A stretch of DNA of 64,000 bases. Origin: Undaria pinnatifida. Its lineage: Eukaryota; Sar; Phaeophyceae; Laminariales; Alariaceae. Under the pieces are notes generated by a model, which saw only the letters and a program-made list of their open reading frames with translations, was not told the DNA's origin and ran no database searches. Positions 10,583 to 23,000 of this stretch are shown here, piece after piece; the first letter of the stretch is position 1, and the number at the start of each line of letters is the position of its first letter. The stretch is taken from contig JABAKD010000020.1 in the NCBI GenBank assembly GCA_012845835.1, positions 3,110,936 to 3,174,935 on the forward strand, written 5' to 3'. Made by a program: the position numbers and the translations under genes.

Positions 10583-13500
10583 CTACGCGAAATCGTGACC
10601 TGCAAAATTGGTCACAGAGATGATTTGGAATAGGCGCTCCTTGCACATGCCTTTGCCGCTAGGGACGATGCGTCCGTCCCTCCAACGATGCTTGCCGTCA
10701 CCTGATCGATCAGGTCGCTGCCTTCTTTACCGAGGCGCCCGAAGACTTCCACCGCGAAAGTGGCGAGTTTGTAGCTGCGCTCATCGAAGGGCACCTGTCC
10801 CGGACGAGCGTAGTGGTTGCGCTTGCGCGCCTCGGAAATGGAAGCCGATGATTCGTTTCGATCCGCGCTTCCTGCCCGCATGTGGACCCGTGCCTGTGGG
10901 TCCGCGTAAGCGACGTCGAGGAGAATCGATTTGTTGCTATACTCCGATGCCGTAGCATCTATTAGTCCACCTGTCTCAATCACGATGTCCATTCGCAAAT
11001 CCCTGTCTGCATGTCTGCATGGAACGGGGCTCCGCTTTCCACCTGGTGGCGGATGGACATGCTCTTGAGGGTGCGGGAGAGCGCGTGCACAAGGGGTTGG
11101 TGCTGGTTCACTTGCGCGCCCGATCGGTGACACAATCGTGCATGCCACGTATTAACTTCCGCTTCGCCGCAGCATGGGCACCTCGCCGCCAGGAATTCCT
11201 CTATCCCCAGAAATATCTTCCCCGCAGTCACGAAGTCTGATGCAGGGCTGGTTCTAGCTGAGTCTACAGGTTTCGCCCTTAGGAAGGCGGTAGCCTCTGA
11301 TCCCGATTGACTCCGTTGCCGGGCCTTGGCCAAGTCTCGTGTCTCCTTCTCGACTTGAGATTTACTTGCGTCTTGCTGGGGCCTCGTCTCGAGGAGCTAG
11401 TCCAGCGAAGAGACGTACCTCTCAAAATGTACTCGGTTTACCATTTTACCCAGTCAATGCTGCGCCTTGCTGGATCTGATAGTTTCGGCGTCGTGTGCCG
11501 GCAACACGTCTGCAACTGATTGCCCTGAGGCACCTTGCTCTCCTGCTCTTAAGGCTCTGTCCCGCCAGCTTTTCGGCACGATATTCGCCATGGCCTCCTC
11601 TGAAGCCCCATGCACATCGGGCAGGTCCCGGACGTTGTTCCAGATGCGCCGCACGAGGTCAGAATCGGGCAGCTCCCTCCGGACTTTGTTCCCTATTGCG
11701 CCGGACAGATCAGCAAACACCTCTGGCACCGTCGCCACCAAGCTCCCAACGGATGCTGACATCCTCCGGGCTTCAGCCGACGACATCCCAAACCATCCGG
11801 CTCCCGTGGACAGGCTCGCCTGCGCCTGTTGATGGGGTTGCAGGGTCAACATGTTTGTCGGGCACCCGTCCGCGAAGAAGGACGACTCTTCTGATGCCCC
11901 CGGGAGATCGAGCAGTTCCTCCAGCATCCACAAGGCGTTGCCATCTGCTTTTTTGCATGCAGCCAGCGATAGTTCTGGGTCCATCACGCGTTCAAGGTAG
12001 GAGCTCCGATGAACCATAGAGCCGGTGGCAATCAGGTTGGCTGATTGCTTGTCCGGCATGCGCGACAACATCCGCGCGAGTTGCTCCGCTCCCCCGTTTC
12101 GGACTATCTCCATTGCGCTCTCCCTCGCGTACTCATCTGTGCCGATGAGCACCCCCATCACCTTAACCCCACCACGTTCGGCGATGCTGACGCCAATGCC
12201 TTCAAGAAGGGTGATTTGTTCCGGCGTAAGTACGTGCCCCTTCGGGGGCAGGGCAACCGTTTTGCTCGGGTTGATCGCAATGCCGATGTTGGACAGCTCA
12301 CGCTGGAGGAAGGGTACAACTTCCACAGTATCGGGTGTGATTTCCATCATTCCGATGCTAATATCATCTAGGTAGGCGAATGCCTCTACACCTCTTGGCT
12401 TGAACTCCGCCCGTGTCCGCTTCAGCACCGGCAGAAGCGGCATGCAGAACGACGCCGGCCCCATTGCATCCCCTTGTTGTACCCCGCTAGAGCAGTCGAT
12501 CTTCCGCCTTTCTCCCGATTCCACCTGAAAGAACACAGGCGCAGACATCTCGCCTTAAATTTTTGCCACGAACGGTGTAAGCGCCGGCACGCAAGTAGCT
12601 GCCTCCGCCATTAATAGCATAGCAGTCCGCTTCGCTGTGTTGAATGCGCTGGAGCAATCGGTGAGGATCAGCTAGTCTTTTGCCTCTTGATGTGCTTTTG
12701 CGCGTAGCGCTACCTGTTTCACCCCCCCTCGTACTCCGACTCCAAACTGTCTCCCTTCGCGGTTGGCCTCCTCCAGCCGTGGTCGCCACTGCCACATGGT
12801 CCCGGCCGCAACCAGGCGCATCAACGTCATCCCCACGCACACGGGGCGGCCTTCTTCACCCAGGGCAGTGAGGTTGGATTGCAAGAAGAGCTGCCATAAT
12901 TCAGGCGGGAAGGCCTTTGGATCATTGATAATTCTTCTCCAGAAGGCTTCAATGTCAGCTCCGAATTTTTCACGCCCGAAACCAGTCCTGATTATTGACT
13001 GCAAGTGCGAAAAGCGCAGACCGTCGCTTCCCGCGCCTGATAACGCGCTGCGAGAATTGATGACCCCGAGGGCCGCCTGTTGGTCGAACTCTTCCTCCGG
13101 GCGCAGTTGGACCACTCCCTTCCTCCTGATCGGAGGAACTTGCTGCCACCACTGCCGCTGCAGCTTCGGAGGCACAGGCCTGTTTCTCCTCCGGGAACTT
13201 TGCTTTCACGCGCTCCCTCGTTTCCTCGTTTCCCGGCGCGCGCGATTCCGCGAGGAAGCTGCGTGCTGCCACAGTCACCCCCCCTCAACGGCGGCATGCT
13301 GATGATCCCCTCTTGAACACATCAGCATCCGTCTCTTCGTGGGCTTGGCCGCTTCACCTCGTCGATGTTCGACGGGAATACTCCATAAAACACGGGAGCA
13401 AAACGGTGAGGTCACCGCGTTCGGCAGACGCAAACCTCTCGCGCCGTTTCATTCGGCCATCCTGCGAGTGCAGTAGAGCCGGGAGGACGTACCACAACTT

Positions 13501-14449
13501 GAATGACCTCAAGAATGATTGCGGCGACTCCGATTGTGTGGATTGGCGATGCTCTCCCAAGGCGTGATTGAGAAGGCCAAGCACATGGGTGATAAGCTTG
13601 GCGTGGGCAGTAGCCAGCCTCGGCTGCACTTTGACAACAGTGACAAGCGTTGTTGGAGGTCCTCAAGGGGGACACCATCGAGCGGTCCTGCAATCCCCAA
13701 TGTGGTTTGGTCCCAGGGATAGCAGAGGCGATCCCGGCGCTCTTCCTCGCCATCGTCAGGTCTCCCTCCGAGTCCCGCTGCCGTTACGCGTAGTCCAGTG
13801 TCGGCCTGAACTGCCGTCTCTATTGTTTCCCGTCTTCCACGGCAGACCGTGCATCCCCTTGCTCCGCAGAGAAGCAGCGCCTGCGCCCCGCCTCGTCCGA
13901 CCGCATTCACCACGCACCGCGCATGATTTGCATGTTGACGTCCACAGGACAACCCCACCACTCGGCGTCCCCGAGCAATCGTTGCTCTACAGGCCCCCAC
14001 AGCTCGTACCGCGGTGGTCGTCTGCAATGAAAGCGCGAAGTTGCGTTACGTCCCCTGGTGCTCGCCCTCCACCCTCTCCGTCCCCGCCTCCCTTTCTCCA
14101 CCGCCAACCCTTCCTTCGGCAGTTGCCGGGGGAACCTAACCGCTTCCATGTCGAGGGATTCGCCCCCGGTTCGCGGTGGTTCCTCTCCCAGTTCTCGTCG
14201 CTCGTGTGTTCCCCTTCCGGATCCGCGCGGTCGACCTCGTCTGCCTCTTGTGCTTCTCCCGCCCTCTACTGCACCAGTGGACGTAGACGCAGTCGCTCTC
14301 GATGTTGCTGGGGTGACGCTGGGCTGTGTTGAGGGCGCAAGCGAGTGTCCCGGCGCCGTCGCCTCACTATTTTCGGCAGTTCGGGAGTTTCCCGTGGCAA
14401 CAGAAACAGCACCTCGTGGCTCCATCTGCTCCCTCCTCCCCCCGGTCAC
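10583..14449 (-). pseudogene. Decayed non-LTR retrotransposon: N-terminal domain, reverse transcriptase, zinc knuckle and restriction-like endonuclease
   Basis: Read on the minus strand. The N-terminal part (about 14449-13354) includes a KLWYVLPALLHSQDGR segment common to this class. The reverse transcriptase runs from about 13175 to 11454, with fingers containing GSDGLRFSHLQS, a palm motif SGVQQGDAMGPASF, and the catalytic YLDD at 12374-12363. Two stops interrupt one continuous frame: TAG at 12674-12672 and TAA at 12557-12555. The C-terminal part (about 11333-10583) has a C-x2-C-x8-H-x3-C knuckle (CPCCG...WHARLC), then a DIVI...ILLDVAYADP nuclease core as in R2-type elements. Further frameshifts occur near 13200, 11150 and 10640. 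The reverse transcriptase copies element RNA at a nick made by the C-terminal nuclease. The copy is dead. It may be continuous with the RING-like region 14823-16933. Confidence 0.75.
11454..13175 (-). pseudogene. Reverse transcriptase core of the non-LTR element
   Basis: A single reading frame of about 570 codons broken by two nonsense codons at 12674-12672 and 12557-12555. Between them the expected second motif LTDCSSAFN is intact, so the stops are point changes rather than rearrangements. Catalytic YLDD is present. It ends at a stop at 11454; the C-terminal knuckle and nuclease follow in another frame. Confidence 0.8.
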
Positions 14450-14822
14450 CTTCTGACTCTAGAGTTGCACCTCCCGGTGGTATCACGCCAGCTGCTGAAG
14501 GGTCGCTCTCCCGTGCCGCGCCCGTTCCTTCCGCCGTGACCCTCACCGCCGCTGGGGTGGCGCTGGGTTGGCTCAGGGGGGGGGGCAAGGGTCCCGCCGC
14601 CGTGACATCCCCGTGATCGGCCATGAGGATGTTATCCGCGGCTACATAAGCAGCGCCTCCTGGCTCTTCCTCCCCCCTTACTCTCGAGTCACCTTCAGAC
14701 GCCGGGGCTGCTCCTTCCGGTAGTGTTACTCCCGCCGCTAACGAGTCACTCTCCAGCACCGGGTCTGTTCCTTCCGGTGTTACCCCCGCTGCCGTCGGGG
14801 AGGGGGGCTGCTTGTTCCCTGC

Positions 14823-16933
14823 CTCAAACATATTTTGGAACCCGAGGGTCCACGCTGCCGTCGGGAACGGAGGAAGCGCATTTCGAACCCCGAGGGTCCA
14901 CCTCGTCAGGCAGTCGTCCCACGTGGAGTCGAGACCCGCGAAGAACTCTTGGACATGAGGTAGGATGTAGATCCTTCGATTCGGGAGTCGGAGCACAGTA
15001 TCCTGCGGGCGGATGCCGTACGCGCGGCGAAGGTCTCACGGTAGTGACCGGCTGTCGCTCGCCATTTCCTCGGTCGAGAGAAGTCGAGGTAGGCGCCTTG
15101 GGGCAGGCCAAGAGCATCGCCGAACAGCGAGCACAGCAGGAACGAGGAGGTTGGGCTACTCCCATGGGTCCTCACCATCTAATCCTCGAAAGTATCGTGG
15201 GAACCAGCCGTGACGTAACTAGCTGAATCCGACCGGGGGCCGTCCTCCTCCAAGAGTTCGGCGAACTGCAGGGCTCCCGCTACTGCCGACCACCTGCCCC
15301 CCCGGGCGTGGCCTTGGAAGGTCCTCAGCCAGCTCAGCCGGATGAACAGGCCGGTTTCTTCACCGGTCATTCCGAGCGACACGCGACGCATGGCTGCAGG
15401 TCTGCATGCCCACTCGCGAGGCGTTCCGCACGGTGTAGCATGCAGCGGGCATGCACTTGCTCTCCGTGGGGACACGGAATAAGTGCCCGTAAAGAGTCTA
15501 CCGCCGAATCCCCAGTAGGCTCCTCTAGTGCCCGTTCGCAGTAGGCGCAGGGAGATGCACCCCTGCTCCCCGCGGTGTGACGCCTGTCTGCTGCACTCCT
15601 AGCAGCGCCTCCTTGTTCAGCTGGTCCCGTATGTAAAGGGTCGTTCTCCAGCATCCGGTCCGTTCTCCCCGGTGTCGCTGCCATCGCTGTTGAGAAGGGA
15701 GGAAGCGCATCATCCGTTTCCAACGCGCATTGGACCCCGAGGGTCCACCTCGTTAGTCGCTCTTCGCATTCGGCGTCGAGGCCTATTAAATATTGTTGGA
15801 CGTGAGGTGTGATGTAGATTTTTTCATTTGGGAGTCGAAGTAAGATATCCTGCGGTTGGATGGCGTACGTAGCAAACAGCGTACGGTATCGGCCTGCCGT
15901 CGTTTCCCATTCCGTCGGTCGGTCTGGGAAAATCGAGGTGTGCCCCTTGAGGCAGGTCCAGCGAATCGCAAAATAGGAAGCATAGCACGAACGAGGAGGT
16001 TGAGCTACTTCCGTGTGCATGTAACATGAGCTCAAACGTACCGTAAATGCCAGTCGTACCGTAGCTGGCTGACTCCAGTCCGGACATGTGCCGCTGAACG
16101 CGGGTGGCAAAGTGCAGGGCACCCCTCACCGCCCCCCACCTTCCCTCATGCCCGTCCATGGATATCCCTCTAGCCAGCTCCGCCGGGTGGGGAGGTCGGC
16201 TTCCTCCCGGCCACGCCGAGCGACACGCGACGCAGGGCCCAGGGTCTGCATGTCCTCTCGCGAGGTTTTCCGCGCGGTCCAGAAAGCAGCGGGTGTGCAC
16301 AAAGCCTCCATGGGCGCACGGAACGGGTACTCGAGCGTCCTCTTTCCCCGACTCCCTACTAGAGTTATCGAGAGGCCAACCGTAGTGCGTGCACCAAAAA
16401 TTCTCTGTCTCCTCCAATCCCCTTTCAACACCTTGATCACCCTCACCTTGACTCGCGACCTCCTCTACACCCGAGGTCAGTGATCGTCACAATGTCTCTA
16501 ACTGTCGTTGTTGGTGAGCGCCCTCCGGGGTAGTGCGATCGTATCTCATGTGGATTCTGGGCACTATTGCCGTGAGTCGGAACGTTCTCCGACGCGGCAC
16601 TCCTGTCCCGTCTCGGATGGCTACCCCAAATCGGTCTTCCCCCTTGTCGTCTGCTCCTGCTGCGCTTTCCATGGCACACCTCCTGTGAACGAGCCAGCCA
16701 CCTAAAGCGAACCTCTGTTCATCCTCCAAGTGCCTGCCACAGACCCCACATGGCGCTCGCACTTGTTGCTGGGGGATCGTGCCCCGCCATTCTCCGTGGT
16801 GGTCCTCCTCATCTCGCTCTGTGACACTCCGCGATAAATCCACCATTTCTGGGGTGATGTGCGCTCTTCTCAAGAGGCGATGCTCAGCTGCAGTGACCCT
16901 GTATCTAATCTCGCGTTCTTCCGTCGTGTTCAC
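14823..16933 (-). pseudogene. RING-like, tandemly duplicated N-terminal region attached to the non-LTR element
   Basis: Broken minus-strand frames encode three Cys/His modules: 16750-16675 (CGVC...HRRC), 16393-16220 and 15549-15370. The last two share the pattern PCxHGxxVHxRC, a HADxxPCVACRS end and an ERAE/DRAE spacer, like a RING finger; the 16393 copy has lost one early cysteine (CTHY against CAYC). After each comes a homologous ~180-residue part ending in LLRLPN-K/R-IYI...PHVQ...GLD...LTRWTLGV, so a unit of about 0.85 kb is duplicated in tandem. A Pro/Ala/Glu-rich linker with repeated AAGVTPEG-type words leads into the transposon. I infer it is the element's own first region (ORF1-like), because it is collinear and equally decayed; an unrelated host pseudogene is possible. 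Confidence 0.5.
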
Positions 16934-17273
16934 CGACCTGCCAAGAGCCCGAATATGTTGCTGGGGGAGGGGGTGTAGATCGACCTCTGGATGCTCGTCG
17001 TGCAGAGCCGGATTCGGGCACGTGACTAGGTGTACCCCTCCGAAAGTCCTAGCTCAGGGGATTTCATCCTCGCAGAAGCCTGAAGCACAACGGCGGTGTA
17101 CGTCGCACGAACAGGATACACTTATATGCAGTTATTCTCTTCAAACCAGACCGTGGCGAACGCAGCATATCGCTCGCCCCCTCCTGTCTCCTCTTGTGAC
17201 CCTCTTGTTGCTAGCCTCGCTTCCCCGTCAGCTGTCAAAAAAATATATTGTAATTATTATTATTGTCATTATT

Positions 17274-17573
17274 GTGGATGGTGAGATTCGCACCCACGAC
17301 CCAAAAAAAACATGGTGTGTCGACGACGCCATTATTTGTTAAGGAATTAGTGGGGTATTAGTCTGTTTGACCACTTGCAAAATGTTACCCAATAGCTTAC
17401 CCAAACTAGGTCTTATAGCACTCTCCCCCCCTGAAACGGCGAGGAGATAGCAGGTCTGGGTCGACCGGGCATACGGGCGGACGTGTCAATGTCCAAGCGG
17501 TTTCATTTCCTGGGGATACCGGGGAGGGGAGTATTTTTCAAGTTCGACATGGGGAAAGCCTGAAAAAGTTTAT
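17274..17573 (-). repeat. tRNA-derived SINE-like unit, copy 1
   Basis: On the minus strand the unit ends in a tRNA-like 3' half whose T-arm reads GGGTGCGAATCTC followed by ACCATCCAC. The rest is a non-tRNA body that includes the GTTTGACCACTTGCAA block. It is followed head-to-tail by a second, truncated unit. Confidence 0.55.
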
Positions 17574-17576
17574 TGT

Positions 17577-17710
17577 TGTGGATGGTGGGATTCGAACCCA
17601 CGACCCAAAAACCCATGGTCTGTAGACGACGCCATTTGCTGAGGAATTAGTGGGGTATTTGTCCGTTTGACCCCTTGCAACAGTTTAACCGATAGCTTAC
17701 GCAAAGTTAC
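17577..17710 (-). repeat. tRNA-derived SINE-like unit, copy 2 (truncated)
   Basis: Same layout as the neighbouring copy, with a better-preserved T-arm, GTGGGTTCGAATCCCAC (minus strand). No complete cloverleaf can be drawn, so it is not called a tRNA gene. Confidence 0.55.
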
Positions 17711-17760
17711 AACATTACCTATCATATGACATGTATAACCAATTACCAATTAAAAATTAA

Positions 17761-18606
17761 CAGGGATGTACATAACTTCCGATTGAACACATTGCGCACC
17801 CGTAATTACGGCAAATCGGGGATTGACATTACGCACGCGTAATTACGGCTACCGTGCGGGGACAAAAGCCCCCCATTCCCGGGGGTTCCGTGTATAGCTG
17901 TGTTACCCTCTACCCAGGGGTTCCGTACGTAGCATTTGCTCTCTTGCATCGCGTTCTCGCCGAGATGTGGTGTCTGGTAGTATGTTTGTATGTTTGATGT
18001 ATGATACCCTACCGCCACAGCTGCAGCCCTGCAGCAACCGTTGGAGAGCATGTTGTATGTTGTATGTTGTATGGTACATAGCGCAGAGTACAGACTTCAG
18101 AAAAGTCAAAAAGAAAAAAAGATCATGCTCATTCTCCATTCTCCATGTCCTTACTCGGAGCGATCAAACCTCAACCCAGCTGCTTCAAACTTCAACCTTC
18201 TAAACCAAGTAGGAGTGATTCTACGATAGCCCCCCCCAAAACCTGCGATTTTCTTCAACGAGCGTGTCATGGCTGCTCGACACGAGGATGGTTGCTATTG
18301 AGTTAAGAAGGTCTCCATGTATTTTCTTGTTTGCAATGGACTACTAGTACTAGTAGTACTATCGAACAAGGACGTCGGGGTGGCAAGGGGCACCGTATTT
18401 TAGGAGGTACGGTCGGGAACTGGTTTCAAAACCGGCGACTTTTTCGTCAAAAAAAAAGTTGGGGGGGGGGGGGGGGCTATCGTGAAATGCCTCGTAGCAC
18501 AAGAGACGCACCGTAGAAATACGGAGCATTACCGCGGAATATCCACATTACGCACGGCCCATCCACATTACCCGTAATTACCCGTAATGCGTAATGTACA
18601 TCCCTG
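17761..18606. mobile_element. Non-autonomous hAT-like DNA element
   Basis: The ends are inverted: CAGGGATGTACAT at 17761 and ATGTACATCCCTG ending at 18606. CAGGGATG termini are typical of hAT elements. The subterminal parts repeat the word CGTAATTACGG on both sides. AATTAA occurs at both flanks, but an exact 8-bp duplication is not preserved. There is no transposase ORF. A long G-run lies at about 18461-18476. Confidence 0.55.
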
Positions 18607-18737
18607 CAATTAACACAGATCTGGTAATATTATATTAGACTATGTACCAATAATCTATAATTATCTGAACATTTTGATGTACTATTAATAATAATAACTT
18701 CTCATTAATTAACGCTTCATTATTATAAAAAAAACAC

Positions 18738-19110
18738 ACTCCAGCTGTGGGATCGAAGCTTTTGTCGAAACTCATCTTTGCAAGCTGTGTGTGATACTCC
18801 GATCGCGCGTATTACGGGTTGTGTGTCCTCATTAAGGATATAGGTCGGCGACTCCCCATGCAACTACAGTGTAGCTATCAGGGTCAACAGGGTGATGTTA
18901 GTCAGTCTGTGCGCGGAAAACTATAAAACCCGTTTTTGAGGGGGACAAAATCTGACAGTTGTGGAAGGAAATGCATCAGTTTATCAAGTGAATCCTGTAA
19001 GTCGAATAACCGGTGAGGGGAGAGCGGAGTTTTAAAGGACGTGGGGGCCTGGGTTTGATGAAGAGGGAGCGGGGGGGGGGGGGCAGCTCAATCTGTGCGT
19101 GGAAACTATA
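18738..19110 (+). repeat. Dispersed repeat family B, copy 1
   Basis: Shares long blocks with 39557-39946 and 61277-61660 in the same orientation, including GATCGAAGCTTTTGTCGAA, CGATCGCGCGTATTACG and AGGATATAGGTCGGCGACTC, ending in a G-homopolymer. A related fragment continues to about 19260. It is non-coding. Confidence 0.65.
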
Positions 19111-19269
19111 AATCCTTTAAGGGGATAAATCTGACGGTTTTGGAAAGAATGCACCAGTTTATCATGTAGACCTATATCCTGTACCAGGTAGGTCGTGCAA
19201 CCAGTGAGGAGAGGGCGAAGCGTTCGAGGGGGTGGGCGTTGTGGGGGGGGGGGCGAAAGAGTTTTTTAA

Positions 19270-20065
19270 AACATCTATTATGTAGTAGTAAGGTGTCGGT
19301 TTGGTCTACTTTATTATATAATACGATTAAGGGACTGTTACAGACGCAGGCCACCCTCTGCAGGTTTCTCTACTAGGCAGGTTCCACGTTGGTCGCTCAC
19401 TTGTACTAGATAAGCTCTTGCATTAATTCCACACACGCCACGGACGAACTGAATAATAGCGTTCAATCCCGCGAGGCAAAAGCATCATCCTCTTTGTCTT
19501 ATACGCACATACATGCCTCAAAGGCATGTGAAACCCTTTTATATCCAGCCGTTGCCGGCACGTTCCCACAACCAAGCAAACGCCTCAGTATCTCAGCATG
19601 TGCTCTGACCGCAGCAAGCGAACAGCAAAGACCGCCAGTCGAATTGCGACTTCCAATGCTCGTAGAAAAGACAAATATGATACTGGTAACAAACCTTCGG
19701 TAGGACAGTCAAAACATTAATCATTCGTTAAAATATCAACAACATGACACAACATGCACACCCTATGGAACGTTCTCAAACTCGCCGCTTCACCACAACC
19801 CTACCAACATCAAGCCGTCGCCGGTGGTAACCTTTCGCAGCCGTTCAAAACGCCCCAACAAACTTGGCTGGGGCGATCGTAACAAGGCTTCCAACCTGGA
19901 GGCATGCTTTCCTCGTACACCCCCACCAGCGATATTGTGGATGCTCGTGTGCCGCTAGTCCTAACACACACTGCCATATGTTCGAACACACACTGTCCCA
20001 AAGAGCCGGTATGTGCCAAGACGGGGGCATTTCAGCCAGCCGGCGGTCTGATGTGCTTCCCCTTT
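19270..20065. other. Interval downstream of the DUF1995 gene; no gene seen
   Basis: Includes the presumed 3' UTR of the minus-strand DUF1995 gene near 20065 and below. No supported coding sequence. Confidence 0.4.
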
Positions 20066-23000
20066 TCACAGCCTGCCGAAGTCCCGAACAAACTTGGCTA
20101 CCGAATTGAGAAATTCTGGCGTGGACTCCTCCTCGCTCAGTCCGTTTGCGATGTTGTAGATGTCGTCCAACGCTTCGCCCAGCGGGCGTTCCGACACCGC
20201 TTTGAGGAGGCGGTAGCCGGACGGGTCGTTCGCGTCGTCCTGCCACACCGTGTACCTCTTGCCGTGTTCCCTGTGCAGCGGGCGGGCGTTGCGGCCAAAA
20301 AAACAGAACGAAAACTCGCAAATAAGACTGGCGTCCCTGTTGATTCGTCCGGGTCCCTGTTATACAGCGAGGGGTAGCGGTGGCGACCGCGGTGCAAGTA
20401 CCGGTCGGGGCAAACGCGCCGTACACAAAAAAAAAACTGTCCTATAGCAAGGTCGACGCGTCGGGGACACGACCGCTGTCGGGGAAAGGGAACGCGCCAA
20501 GTTAAACCATCATCGAAGAGGAAAGAGCCGCCTACTACGTGGTACCTGAAACTGGCGCAACAACGAAAATAAGGGAGGAGCCCCAGACCACCACCACTAG
20601 TGTATTTTTTACCCTCACGTTCTGCATGTCACCGTTCTAGAAAAGCGGAACGTGCGCGACGAGCCAAACACCTCGCGCGTGGCGTGTCCAAAGTCGGTAG
20701 AAAAAAGAGACATGCTTTGCCCTTTTGACCCAACTGTATGCGCGTGCAGCATCACACCGTGAATGCCGGGCTTTTAACCCTACTATATGCGCGCGCAGCA
20801 TCACACCGACAATGCCGCGAGGTCGGGGGGCATCTAACGGAGGCGAGTGTCTACGGGGGGAAACATCTACTGGATAAGTCAACGCATCTACTGGATAAGT
20901 CAACGCACTTTGTCACCGCGCCCCACGGTAATGTGCGGAGGTAGTAGGATGTCTTGAACTTCGAAATTATCTCGTCTCGAATTCGCCTCCCCGCCAATCC
21001 GTAGCCTGTGGTGCCCATGTTGATCAGCGCAGGGTTAACGAGCACCATGAATTGCCCCTGGGCTTTCACCTGACCAGAACACAAAAGCCAAAGCGCGGGA
21101 GGGGGGAGAGGGGAGGGGAAAGAGGGGTGCGGGGTCAAGTAGTACAATTACAAAGCCAGACGACGATATATACTGTGATCCGGTTTTTCATGGTGCGACC
21201 ACCGGAGCGCGCCGCGCACGTCCCAAGCGACGACCAAGGTTTGCAGCCACATTAGACGGCCTACTGTCATTTTCCGGCCTCGAACGGCAAACGCGAGCCT
21301 TCCCCCCTAAAACTTCTCCCAATCGTTTCACCTAGCAATAGACGGCAGCGTGTTTTTCGTGCGTAACACGTCCGCACTCCGCACCTTCTTGACCAGCTCC
21401 ACCGCGAAGTCCGCCTCGGAGTTTCTCGGACAAAGCAAAATGCACCCGACGTCCGAATCAACCGGTCCCTCCGTCTTCACCGTACAAAACCTGACCCCGC
21501 CGGGCACCTGTTTCATAGCCCAAAACAGGGGGTACACGCAGGACACAAGGAGGAGATTGCGATAATGAAACTGCGGGTCTGGGGATTAAAACACAAATAC
21601 GATCTTACTTCCCCACGCGCAACCGAGCGATGCGGTGTTATGGTCCCCGAACAGACGAAAGTCGACACGCCACCGAAAATAAAACTCCATATCTACACAA
21701 CTGCACGCGCGTTTCGTGGACAAATCGCTTGGAATTATTGTGATCAATACAAGGGGCTTCGCCGGCGGCCTGGGAGGCCGCCGGTCGCAGGCTTGCGTAT
21801 ACATACACAAAATGTTAGCGATGGCGTGGTACAGGATGTGGAGATAAGACACAATGCCAAGAGTTTGGTATATATGTACTTTTATGCAGTCAGTCGAGTA
21901 AAATACCAAAACACGGTATTCCAGGCGTGGGGAAAGGGGTACAACTGAAAAAACATAACGGTATCATGTTGTATAGATACTGCTGTATATTAATGTGGGA
22001 GGCATCGCTAAACGACCCTGAAGCGTTCGCTACCCTCCGGCCAACGCAGTCCTCGAAGTGAACATGAAGATTTTCGTATTTTTTGAAAATAAGTCGTACA
22101 CGCAAGGAAAGCAACAAACGAGACGGGCACGCGGAAAGCAGAGCTCTATAAATATCAGATACTGCCTGGAACACACCTGGTACATATAGTCGGAAGAGCC
22201 AAAATTAGAAATCACAGTAGTGATGGTTGATGAGCTTTGACAAAGGAATCAAACTCATCAGGCGTAGGCCCGTATATAGAGGGCATGAACGGAACACACA
22301 GAGAGCCCATCATGAAGCGGGGCAAGGTGTAAGGTTGCAGGGACGAGACGAAATGCTACACGATGCCTGGTTGGCAAAAGCCCCAAAAACATAGATAGGC
22401 AGAAAACAGCCGTGTAACTTCAGCATAGTGCACAGCAGCTGCAGTATTGGGGCGGTGTGGCAAATAAAAACCGTTACACCCTCGGTGTGCCACACGAAGA
22501 AAGTGGCCGTTGAAATAACGGGACACGCACGCAGGCTAACACGGCAGGACCGCGAAAGAGAAAGGATGCGAGGCATGAACGGGACAAACACAGGTATCAT
22601 ACATCAGGGCAGCATCTTTAGCGTAAGGTTGCAGAAACTAGACGAGAAAAAAAAAAGGAAAGAGGCAGGCGAAACAAAACAAACAGACAAAACAGTAAAC
22701 AGCATTGATGTGAAAAACTCGGCGTCAAGCATGTAACCTACCGGGTACAACCGCAACTAACGGGGACGAAAAACCCGGGGTGTCATACCCTTGTTTGTTG
22801 TTCGCTTAAAGCAGCTCTCGAGACGTGCTGTATAGTGTGTTTGCTTCACTGCGGCTGCTGCCTGTTTGTCTCTTATGCATGCGCTATGCCACGTGACAAT
22901 GCGAGATTGTCATACAATTTAAAGATTTTAAGACCCATGACAATGGAAAGCCGATAGTTTGGCCAAAAAGTTTGCAAACTTTTTTTGGGGTTATTCGCTG

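Noticed and set aside
17274-17710. Possible tRNA genes from GGTTCGAATCC-like words
   Set aside because: No complete cloverleaf or matching acceptor stem; the sequences occur as tails of dispersed repeats. The same holds for the relics at 40.4-42.5, 52.1 and 54.5 kb.
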